Of a stretch of DNA of 64,000 bases, positions 32,691 through 44,127 are shown in pieces (the stretch's first letter is position 1; each line of letters begins with the position of its first letter). Both the position numbers and the translations under genes were made by a program. Under the pieces are notes generated by a model, which did no database searches, had not been told where the DNA came from, and saw only the letters and a program-made list of their open reading frames with translations. The stretch covers positions 933,501 to 997,500 of the forward strand of contig JAILWY010000016.1 in the NCBI GenBank assembly GCA_022113835.1, in the 5' to 3' direction. This stretch comes from Atopsyche davidsoni. Lineage: Eukaryota; Arthropoda; Insecta; Trichoptera; Hydrobiosidae.

Positions 32691-34296
32691 TTAGGCAGAG
32701 TGGGGGTACGGAGCGGGCACTGAAACTTCAGGAGTGGGAGGGAAGAAAGGCTGGGGAGGTTGGACTACCGAAGGACCTTCGGGAGGGAATAAGGGAACAG
32801 ACTCCGGGAAGTGTGGGGGCGCCACAGGCTGCGGGATGTAAATCTGGGGGACATGAGGTTGAGGGGCAGGAGCCTGGGGGACATAGGGCGGGGGGGCGTA
32901 CGATTGGGGGACATGCGGCTGGGGGACAAACGTCTGGGGCACAAACGTCTGAGAGGCCACAAAGTGGGGCTGAATCGGGATGTAATTGACCTTGTTATAG
33001 TGGCTGAATCCCAGAGAGGGCACAAACCTGAAAAAAGACAAAAAATAATTTTAACGATATCTTTATATATTGCTGTGATTTTTTGCTAGTATTAATACAA
33101 AAGGGCATCGAACTATGTAGTTTTTTAGAGACTCACTTGTAACTGGGAACGACGACAGGTTTCGGAGGAGCAGGCTTGGCCTGTAAGAGCTTGATGGGGT
33201 TAAAGCTGGATGCGGTGTGGCGAAGGGCTTCGAACAACGCCAGGTAATCCGCGGTTTTCAGCAGAGGCTCCTCAGGGGCGGTATACTCTTCAACTTCATG
33301 CTGAAAATTTCATCCATATTATATATATTTCATCCATACTGGCTGCCAATGCTTCAAGAATGCTTGGCAGAGCGGTTACTCAAATATCGACATTTTAGCA
33401 AGTAAAGTTGATCTTCAAAAATGTAAAGCTTTTAAGTCTTAGAATGAAAAAAATGGTAAGTTATTTGAACCTGCACAGGAACAGCTTGCAGGTGAACAGG
33501 AACATGCTCGACAGGGTATTCGAACTCCAGGGCCTGGTGAGGTGAGGCATCTGCAAAGATCGATGGGAAATTGAAATGGGGAAAGCCCGGAAGCTTTGGT
33601 AGGGACAGGGGCAGAGGCAGAGGCAGCTTCTTGAACAGATGCTTCTTCAGGAAGTGCGGGTGCTTCTTCTTTTTCAGTAGGAGAGAACTTGAAGGAGACA
33701 GCAGCAGCGCTATCACCTGAAAAGATTAAATACATGATTTCAGTTACAATAAATTAATTCTGTCATATCCATGTCCTATATGAAAAAGATCTTGAAATGT
33801 CACGAAAACATAAAAATATCATCAGTCAAATGATACAATACAAGAAAAAATTATGCATGTGTGGTATGTAAATAATGATATTAAAATTTATTAGTAAAAA
33901 AGATTTCTTAATCTGGAATCTAGATAGAAAATATTAAATATAAGAGGAAGCTATTAAATTATCTATTTTTGGATTTAAGCTCTTTCGCTCTACAGAGGCA
34001 ACCAAAACTCTTACTTCATTGATAAATATTACTGGTTAAACAAACTATTTTATTATAACACGTTATGATGCTTTTTGTTATGATGAAATAATGCAGCACT
34101 ATGAATTTGGAAGTTCACATTCACATATTATTCAAGTTGGCAACCATCAAGAAAACTTTCGATCCATGAAAATTATAATAATACCGGAGCCAAACGACGA
34201 ACAAATAATCACAAGTTGACGCGGCTTTACACCCATGAAAACAATGTAGTGCCTGTATTTACTCACCGCTAAGGTAAAAAATGATTTTAACAACAT
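32691..34296 (-). CDS. 258-residue secreted proline-rich protein with VPQ repeats
   Basis: Four exons: 34267-34296 (MLLKSFFTLA, donor GTGAGT), 33471-33716 (acceptor TTTTCAG), 33137-33300 (acceptor TTTTCAG, donor GTGAGT) and 32691-33027 (acceptor TTTTTTCAG). Phases agree throughout. The leader continues VIALLLSPSSS. Next come a basic, Leu/Pro-rich part (LKKKKHPHFLKKHLFKK, PLPLPLSLP), a VPVHLQAVPVQ segment and an acidic EVEEYTAPEEP part. The last exon repeats VPQ (QTFVPQTFVPQPHVPQ, QPHVPQIYIPQP) and ends PAPYPHSA-stop. The Pro/aromatic low-complexity tail suggests a structural secretion such as cuticle, silk or glue (inference). The exon-4 start KFVPSLGFSHYNK is vaguely like the FxPxFxYR proteins nearby. 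The second exon donor (GTTCAAATA) is the weakest junction. Confidence 0.75.
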
Positions 34297-34372
34297 TTTT
34301 CTAATGCTCTGTCAGTTCACCCGCTGCACTAGCTCACTGAGTAATAATGACTGCACCATGCACTGCATGTAC

Positions 34373-34379
34373 CCTTATA
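34373..34379 (-). promoter_or_regulatory. TATA box of the VPQ-repeat gene
   Basis: TATAAGG on the minus strand, about 80 bases before the start codon, with CAGTCATT and TCAGTG initiator-like sequences 25-35 bases downstream. Confidence 0.6.
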
Positions 34380-34599
34380 AATTGATTTACATCCTCTTTA
34401 ATGTTTTGCGAAACAAAATACCTTAGAATTGCAATAGAAGTCCCCGAAAAGGCCCCGGGGGCCAAGGAACCAGGGGGCCCCGAGAACTTGTTACTTACAA
34501 GCCCAGTGCTTCTCAAGTGCAGACTCAAACACAGAGAGTTAACAAAATATATGTAGATTAATATCAAAAAATTATATTCAATATTTTTGACAAAACAAT

Positions 34600-36590
34600 T
34601 TTTAATTATAATAGTTTTTATTTAAAAATAAGTATTTTTTTATATATTGCATATTTGTTAAACATTTTTAAGCAGCCAATGCCACAAAGGCAAAAAATAC
34701 CAAGCCAGGAAATTGGCGTAGACATGTAAGTAATATATATAAAAAATAATTATTTTTAATAATTTAATAATACTTAATGTTAGTTTATTGTGCTATATAA
34801 TATTAAAAGTTTGAGCACCGCTGGAGAAAGTAGGTATGTAGAAAAAATAGCTTTCTACTTGTCAATTTGCAGGTCTCAAGTTCAATTTAAACAGGTTCAT
34901 TGCGATGGCTTGGAGTGTTGCAAGGGATGATGTACATCGAACAAACAATGTATATTTATTTTATATACGCTACTAAATACTACTTCACGAGTGGGAGACG
35001 TTCAAACTCGTATAATCTGAACAAAGAGTTTATACACTTGCTACTTTGTAATCAGAAAATGAAAGTGAAGCAAGCAGTTCTAAGCATTCAGAAACAGTGT
35101 CAGGTTTCTTTTGCATACTAAGCATATTTTATTATTTGTTTTTCATATGCTATGCTTATGTTATATACAAGGTTATTTGTGATAACGAGTTCAACTGAAA
35201 ATACAAAAATAGCGCTGTAAATATATATTTTGCTCATATAGTTTAATTTAATAGAAACGATATCATTGCAAGGATGATTAGCTCAACTAATAAAAGGAAT
35301 GGCGCTTGTATATATGAAAATTGTTTATGTAATACGTGACGATCGTGTAGAAATTATTGAGACAGGAAGTCGTGAACTTTGTTACATTTTAAAGGAAATG
35401 ACAACCACAATACTTGAAGAGTTTCGTTTACCACCATAATAAATTATTAGTAGTCAAGTTTGTCAAGAAATTTTAACTTACTCATTTATTATTTGAAATA
35501 CGAAATACGAGTACTTACCACAATTTTAAACTGAATTATTGGGATTATATAAAATGGTATTCGTACATTAGATTAAACTGTATTTTTCTATTAACAATGC
35601 TGCGAAAAAAACGACCAAACCCTCATGTTTTATCAAATTTAAAAAAAAATTCAAGTGATTTCCAGTGACCGTTTTCCAGTTTTTAAAATGGTGTATATAA
35701 GAGGCCATGTTTTTTAAAAATTTAATTAAATAATAAAACAAAAGCAAAAGTGTAGTTAAGTGAGTGCGCCACATTTTATGCTGGTAACGGTGAATCATTT
35801 TCAATGTCTTTACTTATGTAATTAGCACCTTACAGTACTCACACTGCGTGGACAGTCATCAATTAGGAAGATGCAACAATACCTGTTAGTGAACAGCATA
35901 CCTAAAAATAGGTACTTTATTTTCTATATAATTGAGAACCAATGCATTTTAATCCTGGTTAAGCTAAAAACTATAGTAAACGCATAAAAACTGACTGAGG
36001 TACGTAGTCGAATTTCACTGTTTTATTTTAAACAGTAAAATGTATTTTGGTAATGCAGTAGATAGACATTATTTATTTTAAAGAATAATAATGAAAATTT
36101 ACATACCAATAAATATTTAAGTAAAAAAACCTGCATACATAACAAGTAAAACTGAAAATATTTATATATTATTAGTAACTTCAGTTTTTAATCTAGCCTG
36201 GGTTGATCTGAGGGTCTCAACACATGAACGCCGAAGGATAAATATGCAGATTTATTAAATATTTAATATGCATTGGGTATTAAAATATTGATGGAGGATG
36301 CACTCAGTCATTAATCACATGGTTTCCTGCAACTGTGGGGTCCACGTGGGTCCCATGAGAAGATAGCAAGTACTCGCGAGATTCCACAAGGCTTGGTCAC
36401 TACCGGTAGTGTTTGTGTCTGCCCAACACTTTTAGACCCATCTAGAACCCTACGCCAGGGCTGGCCAACCGATTGAGAAAAAAAAAACACTAATCATTTA
36501 AAAAACACTAAATAAAAAATATATTTCACTGCCCAAAAAAAAGTGTGTCGATACATCCAATGTCGATACAAGCTGCCTTTTATCAAAGTG
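34600..36590. other. no gene seen
   Basis: AT-rich DNA; a short MITE end (CAATATTTTTGACAAAAC) lies at about 34579. GC-richer DNA at 36190-36470 ends in CAGGGCTGGCCAACC, like a hAT-type terminal repeat, but no partner end was found. Confidence 0.4.
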
Positions 36591-36604
36591 AAAAAGGTGT
36601 GAGC

Positions 36605-36720
36605 CGAATTCCATAGTAGAAGCGACACTGTAGCTTAATCGGTTAGAGCACGCGGTCAAGATAGCCGTGAAAGTGTGGGTTTGGGTCACACTTGTGTCGT
36701 GAAACGGTTTTTATATATAT
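36605..36720 (+). repeat. tRNA-like SINE head
   Basis: TAGCTTAATCGGTTAGAGCA resembles box A and GTGGGTTTGGGTCAC a weakened box B, spaced as in tRNA genes. It does not fold into a full tRNA, so it is likely a tRNA-derived SINE relic. Confidence 0.4.
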
Positions 36721-37079
36721 TTTTTTTCATTTTCCTTTTCTCGTTTCCTTCAAGATTACCTTAACATTATAAATATTCAAAAAAAAAAAAGTCCATTGCA
36801 GTTTTCGTTATTAGCTTATGCTAAGCCTTTCCGCTCTCCCTATTATGTTGCTTGTGCATGGCTGCAATTATGTACCCTGAGCTTGTATAAATGATCGGTA
36901 ATGGAGTAATGGACTTGGAATGATTGTGCAGGGATGTGCTCTGGAAGTAAGTGGGGAGCTCCTGGTATTGTTTCTGTATCTTACTGTAGAAAGAGTATCA
37001 GATATAAACGACAGAACTTTATAAGAGAAGGATTCACCGATACGCAGTCTTTTTGACCTAATAGGGACCCACTATACTA

Positions 37080-37190
37080 TTTTTCTCAAGAAAACAATAA
37101 ACACTGGCACAGCATGAGTATATGCTCAGTGAAATGGTCGCCAACCCCTCTCTGAGGAGAAGCAATTGATGAAGAAGAAACCATAAAACA
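37080..37190 (+). pseudogene. RTE-like retrotransposon tail fragment
   Basis: Carries CATGAGTATATGCTCAGTGA and ATGGTCGCCAACCCCTC, the tail also seen at 16050, 46800, 57120, 59950 and 60330. In better copies it encodes the VQDRDMFEE..TNLL C-terminus of an RTE-type ORF2. Confidence 0.5.
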
Positions 37191-37496
37191 ACACCCATCA
37201 TAAAGGGACGCTATGGCTAATTGAAAATCAGTTTCAACTTGTGTCACGGCTTTAGTCTCGAATTAATATTAATATTAATTTTTAATGGTTGCTCGCTGGT
37301 TGTTGGTTGGCGATCCCTGCTTCAGAGCTCTGGGCTTCGCATGGCGGTGTCGAATGTCGACTGCGCTTAAAAAACTTACTCCGGATACTGAGTCAAACCT
37401 ACCGGGATATAAATATGATTGCATGGAAACCATGGGCCAGTCTCGCCGCTGCAACTCGTGGCTCGTCACTAAACCACATTTTTGAATATCGCAGCT

Positions 37497-37504
37497 TTTT
37501 ATAC
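37497..37504 (+). promoter_or_regulatory. TATA box of the 186-residue FxPxFxYR gene
   Basis: TTTTATAC about 155 bases before the start codon, with a TTTTCAGC initiator-like site near 37527. Confidence 0.45.
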
Positions 37505-37652
37505 TCGCGAAAAAACAAACGCAATCGGTTTTCAGCGAAACAGATGAGCGTTGGACTTCAGTTTCAGAATATATGAGTTTTTTAATCCCGCGCTTCTTGT
37601 GAAGTGTTTTTTTGGTGTCTTTTGTGTACTTACTTAATCGAAGTCGGTGACA

Positions 37653-38725
37653 ATGGAAAATAAATATTTATTCTTCTTACTCGTGAGTTTATTTGTTTAT
37701 AAACGTTACGTTTTTAAGCTCTTTTATTTGCTCGGCGTTTTGCACTGAATGAGATGCGAAATGCTTTGAAAAAAAATTCAAATACATAACTTTTTGTTAA
37801 TAAATCTTATCACATGTTTATTTGTATAATTCAGATGCTATATATTTTTTTAATCAATAATAAATATATCTGGATAACACACTAAAGTGGATTTATTGTT
37901 GAATTCGTGCTCAGACACTCGAGATTTTTTTCAGGAAATCTCTTTATTATATCGGATAACGAAAAAATTTTTATCAAGAATTCTTTTTTATTTTATCGGA
38001 AAACGAAAAAATAAATGGAGTAATGGTGAATATTAAGCCTGAAAAGGCCTCGAAAGGCAAAGGAAACTATTATTATCTGTTAGACATTTGGCCAATTTTT
38101 TTTTTCATTTGTAGGAAAGCAAATTTAAGCTGTCGAAAACAATCATAATTTTTTTGCTTGATGAATAATATTATTAATTTGATAAACTTTTCAGATGACA
38201 GTATCAGCGTCTCTTCTTGCGACAGAATGCACAGCAGATCCCATCCCTGTGTCACTGGAGCCCGACGATTTGGTCGAAGCCAATATTTATTCAGTCCCCG
38301 AAGAACCTTCTGAAACTCAAAACCCTGTACCGGAAGAGGATCTCGAAACAGATGTCTCTGAAAACGAAGACTCCGATGAAGCGTTCGAGGGAGCTGTGGA
38401 CGATAGTCCTTCAAAAAATCCAGAGCAATCGCTGGACAGCAATGACTTAGAGACTGCTGATAATATCGTATTCAGACCTGTTTTCAGATATAGGAAGCAG
38501 AGTGTAGAGAAGAGGAAAGTTTTTAGAGACAGAAACGGGAATTTAACCCCTGCCATGCCTGCTGAAGCTGCTTCCGTGCTTCCGGCTCCAGCGAGGAATC
38601 CTCCTCCACTTTTGGTGTACGATAGAGCCTCGGGGGCCTATTACCCTTTGACTAACTACAACCCTTATTATTCAGGAAATCCTGAGGCGTATCCGGCGTA
38701 TTACCGAAATGTTCGGCGAAATTAA
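37653..38725 (+). CDS. 186-residue secreted FxPxFxYR-family protein
   Basis: Exon 1 37653-37682 (MENKYLFFLL, donor GTGAGTTTA) and exon 2 38195-38725 (acceptor AACTTTTCAG) join at phase 0. The joined start MENKYLFFLL-MTVSASLLAT is a good signal peptide. A very acidic region follows, then NIVFRPVFRYRK (about residues 101-111), basic VEKRKVFRDRNG, and a Pro/Tyr-rich tail ending YRNVRRN-stop. The FRPVFRYR core recurs in four other proteins of this window and, more weakly, in a sixth. No domain I know contains it. The acidic prosequence, KR pairs and basic core suggest a processed precursor (inference). Confidence 0.78.
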
Positions 38726-38734
38726 TTATTTTTT

Positions 38735-39590
38735 TTAAATTAATACGAAAACGTAATGACTATATTTTTTGTTAAAATTGAATTTAATACCTCATTGTTG
38801 ACATAATTTAAAATTACTTTAACTATCTAAACATGACATAATTGCTTTTTATATGGATTGTATAAACACGTGCACATTCATAACCTAAAAAGTACAATTT
38901 AAGCTATTTTTAATATTTATATAGTAGTGTAGTTTTTATAAAATACACAGATTTTTAATTTCATAAAAAACACGCTTGAACACGCATAAATTATTATAAA
39001 TATACTGAAAATTGTAGTATGTAAAAATGTAGCACTTTTTTAAAACGCTCTCATGTGGCACAGTACCAAAAATAATTTATTTAATTTATAAGTAATAAAA
39101 TAAAATGATTAATGTGGTTTTGATAAAATCTGCGGTTAAAATATAACCGCCATGTTTTTTTTACTTATTGTGATAAGAAGGCAAAATATTATTTGCTAAT
39201 TTAATCACGCACATTATAATAATAAACAATATTCAAAATGATCGTGTATGGTTGTTTACTTATTTACAGTCCTTTGTGTATTTGTAAATATATATATAAA
39301 TATATAGTATCTAGACATTTTACTTGTGAAAAAATAACTGAAAATACACATATATTTTTTCAGTTTTGTTCTTCTCGTTAGAGCTCCTGAAAAAGGTTAA
39401 AACATGAATTACTGAAAATTGCACGCTGAAAGTTACTTTACTTACATCCTGAAAAACGGTAACTTGTCCTACATTGCCCAAAGGAAACATTACTTTCACA
39501 ATTTCTCAATATAACAAGGAAAATCCCCGAAACGGACACACTGCAGCACAGAAAGCCACAGAGTAACAACACACCAAACAATTATTAAAC
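38735..39590. other. no gene seen
   Basis: AT-rich spacer between two FxPxFxYR-family genes; a TATATATATAAATATATA run at about 39290. No supported feature. Confidence 0.4.
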
Positions 39591-39597
39591 ATCAATA

Positions 39598-40113
39598 ATG
39601 CTGTATTTATTATCTCTTGTGTGCAATTTGTGCTTTTTTTATTCACTTGGAACACCTGTGAATAAAACAATTATAAAATTACCAACCGACAACCTGTTCA
39701 AGAGCGCTGAAACTTACGATTCGAGGGTTGGGAATGTTTCCGGTGCTTCAGATCATGAAACAGCTGATGTCAAGGTTTCGCATCATTTGGATATCTACGA
39801 TTTTGACAATACTTTTGTGCATATCGATGAAGGGGATTTGTTCCATGATATAACCGACAGAGAGGGCATCGATGAATACAGTGGCGGAAGAAGTGTTTTC
39901 GAAGACGACATGGGTGTTTTGCAAATGGGGAAAGGCTCCAGCATTGTGTTTACTCCGCTGTTTGTGTATAGGAGAAGGCAGCTTCTGAAGAAGAAGAGAA
40001 TGAACCAAACCGTGGCTCTGAACTCAAATAACATGAAGAAGCGACCTGTGTACTCGTATTATTATTTTTACCCATATTTTGGCATTTATCCTCCGTTTTA
40101 CTACAGGATTTAA
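39598..40113 (+). CDS. 171-residue secreted FxPxFxYR-family protein
   Basis: A single open frame from ATG 39598. MLYLLSLVCNLCFFYSLGTP is a signal peptide. An acidic region with many Asp and His follows, then SSIVFTPLFVYRRRQLLKKK (about residues 114-133), and a tail of Tyr, Phe and Pro ending PPFYYRI-stop. No intron is needed; an upstream untranslated exon cannot be excluded since no TATA box lies close. The FTPLFVYR core equals FRPLFVYR of the 47 and 49 kb genes except one residue. Function unknown. Confidence 0.75.
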   Translation: MLYLLSLVCNLCFFYSLGTPVNKTIIKLPTDNLFKSAETYDSRVGNVSGASDHETADVKVSHHLDIYDFDNTFVHIDEGDLFHDITDREGIDEYSGGRSVFEDDMGVLQMGKGSSIVFTPLFVYRRRQLLKKKRMNQTVALNSNNMKKRPVYSYYYFYPYFGIYPPFYYRI

Positions 40114-40125
40114 TAGCAAATAATA

Positions 40126-40238
40126 TTGATTTTTCCACGTGTTAATTTTTATTGGTGACCGGTTTCGCCAACCGAATTATCAAAGTATTTTATTTAAATA
40201 TTATAATAGAATTCCACCAAGTAGCCTCTGTCAAAAAT
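40126..40238. repeat. foldback MITE, right half (copy 10)
   Basis: GATTTTTCCACGTGTTAATT, GGTGACCGGTTTCGCCAACC, then the right arm AAAGTATTTTATTTAAATAT to CTGTCAAAAAT. It starts 13 bases after the stop of the 171-residue gene. Confidence 0.65.
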
Positions 40239-40244
40239 AAACTG

Positions 40245-40735
40245 CCATGCTGTGTTGTAAACGTAATTTATAGATACACTTTGCACAAAAATATCTAAAA
40301 TGAAACATTGAAATGTTTTTTTCTCTAAAGGAGTACGAATAAGAGTAATTTTCATTAGAAATTAGGTTTAACGATATTAAAAAAATAAATGTGATTTGTA
40401 AATTTTGTTTTGGAATACATATCATGCTTAGGATTGTAAAACTTTTTTATGCAATATATTTTTTATGTAAACGAATATTGTTATTGTGTACTACAGTAAA
40501 TAAACAAATAATAATGAAAATATCATCCTTTACCTTTTATTTAGAAGAGTGTAACATACAAGATTAATATAATAAAAAAATATATAAAAATAATCACAAC
40601 TCCATTATCCCACCCCCTACGTATAATATTAGTTCATTTATAATAACACTATATAATACTTTACAAATTCACTAATTTATGCAAACATATAACTGGATCT
40701 TTTCAAAAATGGTCGATTTTTCGCCGCTTGGTTGG
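40245..40735. other. no gene seen
   Basis: AT-rich spacer between convergent genes. Confidence 0.4.
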
Positions 40736-40737
40736 AA

Positions 40738-41268
40738 TCAGCCCAAAAATGCTGGGAGAACAATCTTCTTCCTCTTTCCATCCAGAGAATTTTGCACGGC
40801 GAAGGGAGAATCTTGGATATTATCATTGAGAGAAGGCAGCAGGTTGTCCTCGAATCCTTCGATGGCCACTGCTCTGGTCTTGATGGAGTGATGTACTGGG
40901 AAAATCAGAGGCACAGCTGGCACAGCTGGCACAGCTGGCACAACTGGCACAACTGGTACATGCACCGCTGGCTTCGTCTCGTCGACCTTCGCTGGCTTGG
41001 TTTCCAAAGCTGGAACCTGTCGCTCATCCGTCTTCACATCGAAAGTGTGTATCTTATCATCGACGACAGGGCGAGTTCCGAATGTTGGTACGTGCTGGTG
41101 GAGAGCATCCTTGCTGGCTTTCGTTGCTTCGTCAGGCTTCGCGATGAACACGAGGGGATGAGGATTGGCAGCTTCATGGACGGGGATCTCTCTAACCGAA
41201 GGAACCGGTGATTGGTGGGACGTGGCGACCAGAACACCCACAGCAACAATAAAAAACGTAAAATGCAT
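40738..41268 (-). CDS. 176-residue secreted protein with PAV repeats and a PAFLG end
   Basis: A single open frame on the minus strand. MHFTFFIVAVGVLVATSHQS is a signal peptide. Asp/Glu/Lys-rich DDKIHTFDVKTDER and PALETKPAKVDETKP follow, then VPVVPVVPAVPAVPAVPL, encoded by a 9-bp tandem repeat. FEDNLLPSLNDNI comes next, and the chain ends DGKRKKIVLPAFLG-stop. A TATA box lies 93 bases upstream. The end RKK-IVLPAFLG could be cut at RKK and amidated through the terminal Gly; the 163-residue protein at 44.1 kb ends RKK-LRPAPAFHG. Function unknown. Confidence 0.78.
   Translation of the reverse strand: MHFTFFIVAVGVLVATSHQSPVPSVREIPVHEAANPHPLVFIAKPDEATKASKDALHQHVPTFGTRPVVDDKIHTFDVKTDERQVPALETKPAKVDETKPAVHVPVVPVVPAVPAVPAVPLIFPVHHSIKTRAVAIEGFEDNLLPSLNDNIQDSPFAVQNSLDGKRKKIVLPAFLG
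40908..40962 (-). repeat. 9-bp tandem repeat encoding PAV/PVV
   Basis: GGCACAGCT/GGCACAACT units, about six, encode the Val-Pro-Ala/Val-Pro-Val run in the 176-residue protein. Confidence 0.8.
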
Positions 41269-41360
41269 GTTTTAAGTGTCACTACACAGAAAATAAAAAA
41301 AAAACTGCTGAAGATGCTAATCGTGTACGTGGTGTGGTAATTTTAAGCAGGATGTCTTGT

Positions 41361-41367
41361 ATTTATA
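41361..41367 (-). promoter_or_regulatory. TATA box of the PAV-repeat gene
   Basis: TATAAAT on the minus strand about 93 bases before the start codon. Confidence 0.6.
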
Positions 41368-41374
41368 AGGATAT

Positions 41375-42685
41375 GGTGTTGGTTTAAGTTATTAAGGCTA
41401 GTGAGCATAACAAGGCATCTTATGATAGAAGTTTACAAAACTAAATTAAATTAGCGAGTTTGTAGCTATTTTTACGTAAAATAAACACGAGACATTGTAT
41501 TCGCGAAGGAAATTGAGGAAAAAAATTGTTTTTGAGTACGCGTAATTTGAAAATTTCGTTAAGCATAAATTTATTTTGAGGTCCAACGCCAAACAAACAC
41601 ATAAAACAATGAAATAAAAGTATAAATAAATTTGTTAAAAATTTTTAAATTAATTACTGTAAGTTGCAAGACAATTTTTCGCATATTGATTTATACAAAT
41701 TAAACATAAAAATATATGAAAAACTAGTTTATTAAAAACGTCATTTATTTTTCATACATAAATTTAATTTATTGTAGTGCACAATTTTTTTTAGTATACA
41801 TCAATAAATAGCGAAAAAAACTCATTTTCAACCAATGATTAATACCAGTTGTGTAGTAAAACATTAATAAATAATTATATTGAACAAATCAATCGCTTAT
41901 CTTTCTTTTATTTATGTATATTGTATTTATTTAGTTTTAATCATAATACTGAGCGACATTGATCATATAATATCAATTTATTTAGCTTCTCAAATGATGC
42001 AAAATTAAGCGTGATTCAAAATAATTTATTAAAAAAAAAAACATTTCTTGATAACTTTTTTGGCGTTCAGTTTCAAAATTAAGAATAAATTGTAAATTAA
42101 ATTTTTAAAAATGTATTAAAAGTATTATTTAATAAAACAAACTTCATTTGACTCAGTAATATTTATTTGTGGCAGTATGCAAAGATTCTTTTCCTACTAT
42201 GTATAATATTTTTTTTGTTTTTTTTAATTTTTCGTACTAATTAGGTCACATTTGATATTCAAGATAAACTGAAGACAAGACAAGATACCTGATAAAAAAA
42301 TATTTTTTTTATCGTTCGTGAATAATACTACAAAAATCATTCAAATAATCACTAATTCAAGCAAACAACATATATTATGTAACTTAATATATTATGTACC
42401 TCGGATATTATAAATATATTACAATAAAAAAAACTAGGTTAAGGTCTAAAATGCTTAAACAGTGTTAATTTAGAAACCCTTGACCTTGAATAAACGCCTA
42501 GAAGTTCAAATATATATTTTGGCCATTACGACATAATCGTCGCACGAAGTCGCAAAATATTATAAACGCTCACTTGCTATTATTTATTTTTATACTATAA
42601 ATTATAAGTGATTGTTTATAATAAATAAAACAAAAGATATATTTATTTTAACGATAAAAATTGTTAAAAAAAGTTTTAAAAAAAG
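41375..42685. other. no gene seen
   Basis: Extremely AT-rich spacer; no supported feature before the tRNA gene. Confidence 0.45.
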
Positions 42686-42688
42686 TTG

Positions 42689-42761
42689 CGCCCAACGTGG
42701 GGCTCGAACCCACGACCCTGAGATTAAGAGTCTCATGCTCTACCGACTGAGCTAGCCGGGC
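42689..42761 (-). tRNA. tRNA-Lys (CTT)
   Basis: The 73-nt minus-strand sequence folds as a tRNA. The acceptor stem GCCCGGC pairs with GTTGGGC (two G-T wobbles) and the discriminator base is G. The D arm is TAGCTCAGTCGGTAGAGCA, the anticodon loop ACTCTTAAT carries CTT, and the T arm is GGGTTCGAGCCCC. Box A and box B are intact, with no intron, and no CCA is encoded, as in nuclear genes. Confidence 0.95.
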
Positions 42762-42769
42762 TTGTGATG

Positions 42770-43985
42770 AGAGCGTAAAAATACATTATGTGTATATAAA
42801 AAGCGTTCTGCGAATAAAACGTAAAAAGAATCAATATTATCGCATTCCGTTGTTTTTCGAGTATGATTGCATTTGTTTTGATTCATAAGTCAAACAACGC
42901 GAGTATGATTCATTATTGTATGAAGGCTCCAAGGCCTACGTGGCCCGGTGCAAGGCAACGAAGACGGTCAGCTGGGCGCCCGAAGGACGTTAATTGCTTG
43001 CACAAACCTCGGCAGAAATAACCAGTAGAGTCAACTCGGGCGGAATTGCTCTCTCACACTTGTATGGGCAAGCAATTTGGTTTCGGCTAACTGGAAAGGC
43101 GGGGTTAACCTGTACGGTAAACAATCAAAATCTATTAAAGGTGGGTGCGTGTTTTTGGTTGCTCGTTTTTTTTTGTGATCTATTAAATATTGAGGTTATA
43201 ATTTAAAAACATTGATTTTTAAAAAAAAATACTAATTTAAAAAAAAATTGATAATTTGATTTAATTAGTCCAGCAAGTAACTAGATTAATTCATAATAAA
43301 GATGTATGAATTAAGAATATATATTTTTTATTTAACAAAAAACAAACCGCTTTTACATTTAATTTATATAATTATAAATACGAATGCTTACGTTTTGCAA
43401 ATAAATATTTAAAAAATGAGTTGTCCCTCTTTTATTATATGTAATCTTTTTAGTTCTATATACTCACATATATGTCCAGAAGGGGAACGTTAGATAATAT
43501 TCAGTTAATATTTAATATTATGGATAAGAAAAACTTATGATAATGCGAAAATTTATTTAACAATAGAATATATTATCTACTGCACATTTTGTATAATCCA
43601 TATACCATATCTTTACTAGGTAATCGGTTTTTTAAATCTTGTTGTGAATATGAGTTAACAGCAAATATTATCATTAGACGATAACGTCTATGCTTTTGAA
43701 AACAATTTTCAAACCATCATTACTCTTTTTACACTTATATGAAAAACCACTTGCAAGGTGAACGTACTCACAAACAATCTGCTAGCTAATGGGTTATTTA
43801 TATTTGTGCTTTACTACGGACTGTTATAAACTAAACCAGTCAGCCGTGGCTAAGGAGCCTCCTCTAATTCTACATCCACATTTTCACCTCACATGCGCAA
43901 TGAGTGATCACTTCTAATATCGGTAGACTCTTCCGGGCAAGAAAGATGGCGACTTCGTGTTGATCTTGTGCATTCTGCAACTCTG
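42770..43985. other. no firm gene
   Basis: A GC-rich island at 42920-43120 contains a 33-codon frame (42921, MKAPRPTWPGARQRRRSAGR) with no signal peptide and no sign of selection that I can see. The rest is AT-rich. Confidence 0.35.
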
Positions 43986-43990
43986 TCGGC

Positions 43991-43998
43991 TATATAAG
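43991..43998 (+). promoter_or_regulatory. TATA box of the 163-residue gene
   Basis: TATATAAG, with TTAGTT at about 44021 as a likely initiator, 30 bases downstream. Confidence 0.7.
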
Positions 43999-44127
43999 TG
44001 GCACAGCTCTTTCAACCGTGTTAGTTCAACCGAACGACACGAGCCAACCTCATTCTCCGATTCAACACCTCTCCACCCAAAGACGTTGAATAACATTTGA
44101 ATTACGCAATCAAGAAGAAAAACTACG

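Noticed and set aside
32672..32989. Plus-strand Gly-rich frame
   Set aside because: Antisense of the VPQ-repeat exon; no signal peptide or splice partner.
36457..36471. CAGGGCTGGCCAACC as a hAT-type terminal repeat
   Set aside because: No matching inverted end or 8-bp duplication was found nearby.
40732..41211. 159-codon plus-strand Trp/His-rich frame
   Set aside because: Antisense of the PAV-repeat secreted protein, whose strand has a signal peptide and TATA box.
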